Source: Zychaea mexicana (taxonomy: Eukaryota; Mucoromycota; Mucoromycetes; Mucorales; Lichtheimiaceae). Taken from it: DNA of 64,000 bases. The stretch is from assembly GCF_025766255.1 (NCBI RefSeq), contig NW_026516724.1, positions 62,001 through 126,000 on the forward strand, written 5' to 3'. Position numbers and translations under genes: made by a program. Below the pieces are notes generated by a model. The model was not told where the DNA came from, ran no database searches, and saw only the letters and a list, made by a program, of their open reading frames with translations. Of this stretch, positions 60,004 to 64,000 are shown piece by piece; within the stretch, counting starts at the first letter, position 1, and the number at the start of each line of letters is the position of its first letter.

Positions 60004-62886
60004 TCAGGGCCTGCCCCAAGTTCTGACTTTCCCTCGTCTATCCGCCGTAACAATGCAATCTTTGTGGAAGGAAATATACGTGCATGGATCGGCATGTACA
60101 GTTTGAGACATGACGGGTTGTAAATAAGGTACTTGATCCTTGTTTAGAATAGGATGCATTGTTGCGAGTCGTAAATGCAACGCTTGGTCGTGCGTATACA
60201 TGGAATCGTCGTCTTCGTCATCGTGGTCACCAAACACATTGGCAGAGCGTGATGTGCGTCGTCGGAATCGACTCAGTCTGGATTTGCTGCGTCGGACGGG
60301 CGTGTGATGATTCGACGATAGGATCGGTGGTGATTTAGGTGCGTGATCTTTGGGACTGTGCGGTGTGGAAGAGAAACGTGATTTCTAACAAACAGCAGTA
60401 CAAGGATCGGTCACTGGTCAATCTTCATGTAATTCTAGCTTGTAAATCAAAACATACATGTTTTGGTCTATGCAATGCGCTGAATGAGAAATCCCAAAGG
60501 ATCATGCGGCAGTCTTCACCAACACTACCAAACCGATACACTTTATCGTCACACTTCCACGGATCAAATGCTACCGCGGTTACCTAGTTACCAGAGGCGA
60601 AGATTAGCAACGTAAAGAAGAAGATACGTATGTACCTTTAGCCACCTACCCAAGATTTATGTCCTTGACATCGCGCAACGATTTTCTGCTCATGTAATGA
60701 CCAGATTGTAACCAGATCGTCCTGACCGCCGGTCTATAAATCCAAATTGGTTTAGATGACAGAAACTTATATTGACTCGCTTCACTCGCTTCACTCTTAC
60801 CAGAATGTAACGACCATCGGGACTCCAGGCAACACAGTGGAGCTTGCCAAAATACCCTGCATAAACATCGCATAATCTTTGTGTCACCCGAGTCAGTTAC
60901 ACGCGGGCATGTTAAGAACGAAAAGGCAATCGGTAAGAGCTTACCGTTCGTTTGTGTAATCAATGATACGCAACGTCCCATCTGCACACGCTACTGCCAC
61001 ATTTGACCCCTCTGGTGAAAATTCTAGTGCTGTGTTGATATTTTAGTAAACTGTTTGACGATAGCCAGAGTTGGGAAGAGTACTTATAAGCTTACCCGTT
61101 ATACTTTTATCAGCTACTTTCCAGTGTGATACTGGGTTATATTTAGCACTTTTCCGTGGCTTGGTCACTTGAAATCTAGACAGATATAGAATAAGGTTGT
61201 TAGAATGCAGAAATTTAACAGTGTAACAGCAACGTTGATAGACAATCAAACTTACTGTTGCTCAGCCCAAGAAGACGGAGACGCAGGTGTAAATGCCTGA
61301 TCATCTCGCTCCTTATCCATCAATAAGACAGAGCCATCGCTGAACGATATCAGGAACAACTCTTCTGATCCAGGCACCCATTTCACACAAGTTGCTACTG
61401 ATGTATTAACGATTCCCTGAATGGATTATGTCTTTTAGTAAAAGTATAGCTAAAGGGAATGATGCAGTATGGGCTAAACCAGCAAAAGAACACTCACTCC
61501 TTTGTTTAAACGTGCGTATTTACTGCTGATTGGATCGTACCACATGCAATCGCCTGTTGAAAACCCAATAATTACGTCCATATGGTCACTGCCGTTTGTT
61601 GCTTTATTTACATCGTGACAAGTGGGGTATGCTTTTGAAAAGATGATTTTCGATAAACATTCCTGACAAAGGGTCACTGTTTTAGTAAATACAGAAACAC
61701 GCTTTGATGCCCGCGTACTGCCACTCTTGATAAAATGCCATATGGGCAGGCACTCCTCTACATACACACTCATCTCTACTAACGCTCTCACACACGACTC
61801 CCTCGGTCCGTTCCGCGAGATTACCTTGACTTTTTGACTACCGTCCATCCATACAAAATTCATCCCAACATTGAAGAACAAATATGTATCGTCGATGGTG
61901 CGAGTGGCCAGAATATTAGAGAGCTTTTCGTGCACTGTCATCCGCACTACAAAGCTGGAGTTGGTCTTGATAAGGCTGTTTTTCGGTTTTTTTGGATGAT
62001 GGTGGAGATGATGATGGTGATGACGAAGACTGTTTCGACTGAACAGAGAAGACAGTGATCCAACGCTACTGCTTGCTCCGATCGACGTACTAATACTTCC
62101 CTCTGGAATCGTCAATGTCGTTAGAGGCGCTTCGTGTTGCGGTTGCTGTATAAACGGCGTTGATGTACTTGGTGTAATACTTCCACTTAGAACTCCATTT
62201 GTTGACGTTCGTGTAATATTGTTACTATTGTTATTTGTAGAGGAAGTATTGGCGAGGGAATTGCTCGCAGCAGACGAAGAAGCAGGCAAAATACCGCGTT
62301 CAACACTGGATGAACTCGACGACGCAGCATTTTGCTGGTGCTGCTGCTGTTGTTTACTTCGAGGCGACGAGTTTGGGATAGGCAAAGCGGCGGATTTTCT
62401 TGCTTCGAAATAAATGCCAGTGTCATCGTCTGAAGACACCGGATCGTGTTCACGTACTTCTGTCGTGACAGGTGTCATGGCCAGTAATTGGTCCGATACT
62501 GATGACGTGGTCGACGACGATGCCGTTGCTTTGTTATTGTTGCCTTGGACGGCTAAACCTTGCTGCTGCTGTTTAGCGTTAATTCGAACACATTGAGTGC
62601 CTTGACTGAATTGCGGTTGGCACGTTGATAAAAACACTTCATGGTGGAGCGGGTAGCTTCCGTCCGGTGTATGCAGCTCGTTGCATTCAAAATCTTTGTT
62701 GCTCGGTGGAAATGGTAGGAGTAATTTGGGTTGCGTGGAAGCCGGTGCTGACGAGGTACTGATTGAACGAGTAACGTGTGGTGAAACGCTCTGGTGATTT
62801 TGTCAGTTTTCTTTTGCATCAAAAATGAACAATTAGAGAAGACCTTGGTGGAAAACGAAGCTTACCGAATGCATATAACTTTCCAT
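60004..62886 (-). CDS. creC: WD40 protein, creC / WDR20 family
   Basis: Probable activator and scaffold of a UBP-type deubiquitinase: CreC with CreB in Aspergillus carbon catabolite repression, WDR20 with USP12/46 in animals. Nine exons, 62866..62886, 61498..62790, 61256..61416, 61096..61175, 60945..61029, 60801..60876, 60650..60733, 60458..60583 and 60004..60384, give 768 residues. The first about 230 residues are Ser/Asn/Gln-rich. WD40 blocks follow: [100 protein letters not shown] and [18 protein letters not shown] final charged exon has an Arg-rich stretch and ends with a last blade ([15 protein letters not shown]). GQDDLVTIW and CQGHKSWV are diagnostic for this family. Confidence 0.9.
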
Positions 62887-64000
62887 AGCACCCAGCTGAC
62901 GTGAAAGGAAAAGAAGAACAAGAAATAAAACGAGAGACACTCTACTTATTCTTTTGCGGGGAATAATTCAGGAACAATAGACCTGTGGTAACATTGTGGT
63001 TCGGAATTTCTCACGAGTCTTGTTCAAAGTAGGGCTTGGCGTTTGTTACTCTTGCTTACCACTGTCGTTACCGAGAAGGAGACATCAGAATATCAGCACG
63101 CCAACTGACAAGAGACTTAAGCTCGTAAAAAACAAAGCCGAGATCAGTTGTGTTGATTGTTGTTATGGTGTGCTATGGAGCTTTAGCATCATCCTGCATA
63201 ATGCGCACACTTTATCTTGGTCAGTTCCCCGACAACGCGGTGAACGAAGAGAGTCAATACTGTAAGACATTCGAATGCAGATCATCGATATGCTTGTTTT
63301 ACTATTTTTGGATATCCTTCAACTGCAGATAATTACAATGTACTGATGTATTATGCACTTCAGTACATATGCAACTCAGTATACTGTATACCAAGAGAAA
63401 GAGATTTCTTTGGATAATCAAAGACATGGTACTTTTTAGATGTTTATGTATATCATACGTATAAACAGTTGTTTTACGCAGTAATTTGAAAACTATCTCA
63501 CATGGAAGTATGTTTACAAGTTATCTTCTACTACCGTTTGTACTTAGTGATTCCGAGCTCTATGAAGCGTATCAAAACGAGACGCTCTGCTGATTTGCAA
63601 GAGCAACGATATTTCCAATCATAAACCATATACTGTAATTACAGTCTCAATATTGTAAGCAAAGTTTTCTCTGCGGTCACTCCATGTGTACTTTCCCGGA
63701 TCATTTACACAGAGTTTTTAAAGACTGTATACTTATTGTAATTCTATGTCTATTTTGACAATGCATACATACTATCACTTCCTCCTGCACCACTGAAGTT
63801 ATTGCTATTTAACAGGGACGCCGTTATTTTATGTGCGCGATCGGTATTATAAGACATTGGAGCCAGGGATTTACTAGAACCACACTGCTGACGCACACCT
63901 TATTGCTACACTTTTTTACTGGAACGTAAAGGTGGTGTTCCAATACTGCACACTTGTACATGACCGTTCAACATAAGACGTTCGTTAACTACACTACATT
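62887..64000. other. creC upstream region and gene-free right end
   Basis: The left part is the creC-like leader and promoter. No coding region, RNA gene or repeat array can be supported to the right edge; the sequence is AT-rich and the longest frames (about 90 codons) show no domain. Confidence 0.4.

Overview
This is eukaryotic nuclear DNA from a filamentous fungus, most likely an early-diverging one (Mucoromycota, probably Mucorales). The genes carry many short GT-AG introns (mostly 45-110 nt), often with CTAAY/CTRAC branch points. The gene set is fungal: an ERG4-type sterol reductase, a CCH1 calcium channel, a creC-like WD40 protein, a CTI6-like PHD protein, and QDR-type and sugar-type MFS transporters. 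Intergenic DNA is AT-rich, and one calcium-channel intron looks like a minor-spliceosome AT-AC intron, a class that early-diverging fungi retain and most ascomycetes have lost. Species assignment is inference.

Layout, left to right: a TMEM135-like gene running off the left edge (minus); a 3.6-kb gene-poor stretch; a decayed RNase H-like locus (plus); more AT-rich DNA; histone H4 (plus); ERG4 (minus); a QDR-like MFS exporter (plus); an Alr4036-type flavin oxidase-like protein (minus); a SulP sulfate permease (minus) divergent from an F-box/WD40 protein of the Cdc4/Fbw7 class (plus); proteasome subunit beta-5, PRE2 (plus); about 5 kb of gene-poor DNA with a hexanucleotide (Tyr-X) repeat block and coding remnants; a 14-exon sugar transporter (minus); an apparently intact 3.5-kb Mutator-like (MULE) DNA transposon with long inverted repeats and a 10-bp target duplication; the proteasome adaptor ECM29 (minus, 21 exons); the CCH1 calcium channel (minus, 29 exons, about 10 kb); a CTI6-like PHD protein (plus); a creC/WDR20-like WD40 protein (minus); and a final gene-free kilobase.

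I built the spliced models by hand from splice motifs, reading frame and family conservation. In each complete model the exon lengths sum to a multiple of three and the reading frame stays open to the stop: ERG4 480 aa, QDR 606, PPOX-like 241, SulP 719, F-box 629, PRE2 277, sugar transporter 593, MULE transposase 921, ECM29 1883, CCH1 2699, CTI6-like 587, creC-like 768. No transcript data were available, so every junction is a prediction.

Functionally this is ordinary euchromatic housekeeping DNA with no operon-like logic. Three loci touch the ubiquitin-proteasome system (PRE2, ECM29, the F-box protein) and one is a creC-like partner of a deubiquitinase, but nothing shows that they are linked. 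The most notable points are splicing-related: a putative AT-AC (U12-type) intron in CCH1; micro-exons of 11, 17, 24, 26, 30 and 34 nt; a histone H4 start codon apparently split by an intron; and phase-0 introns placed just after the pore filter in three of the four CCH1 domains. The intact MULE is the clearest mobile element.
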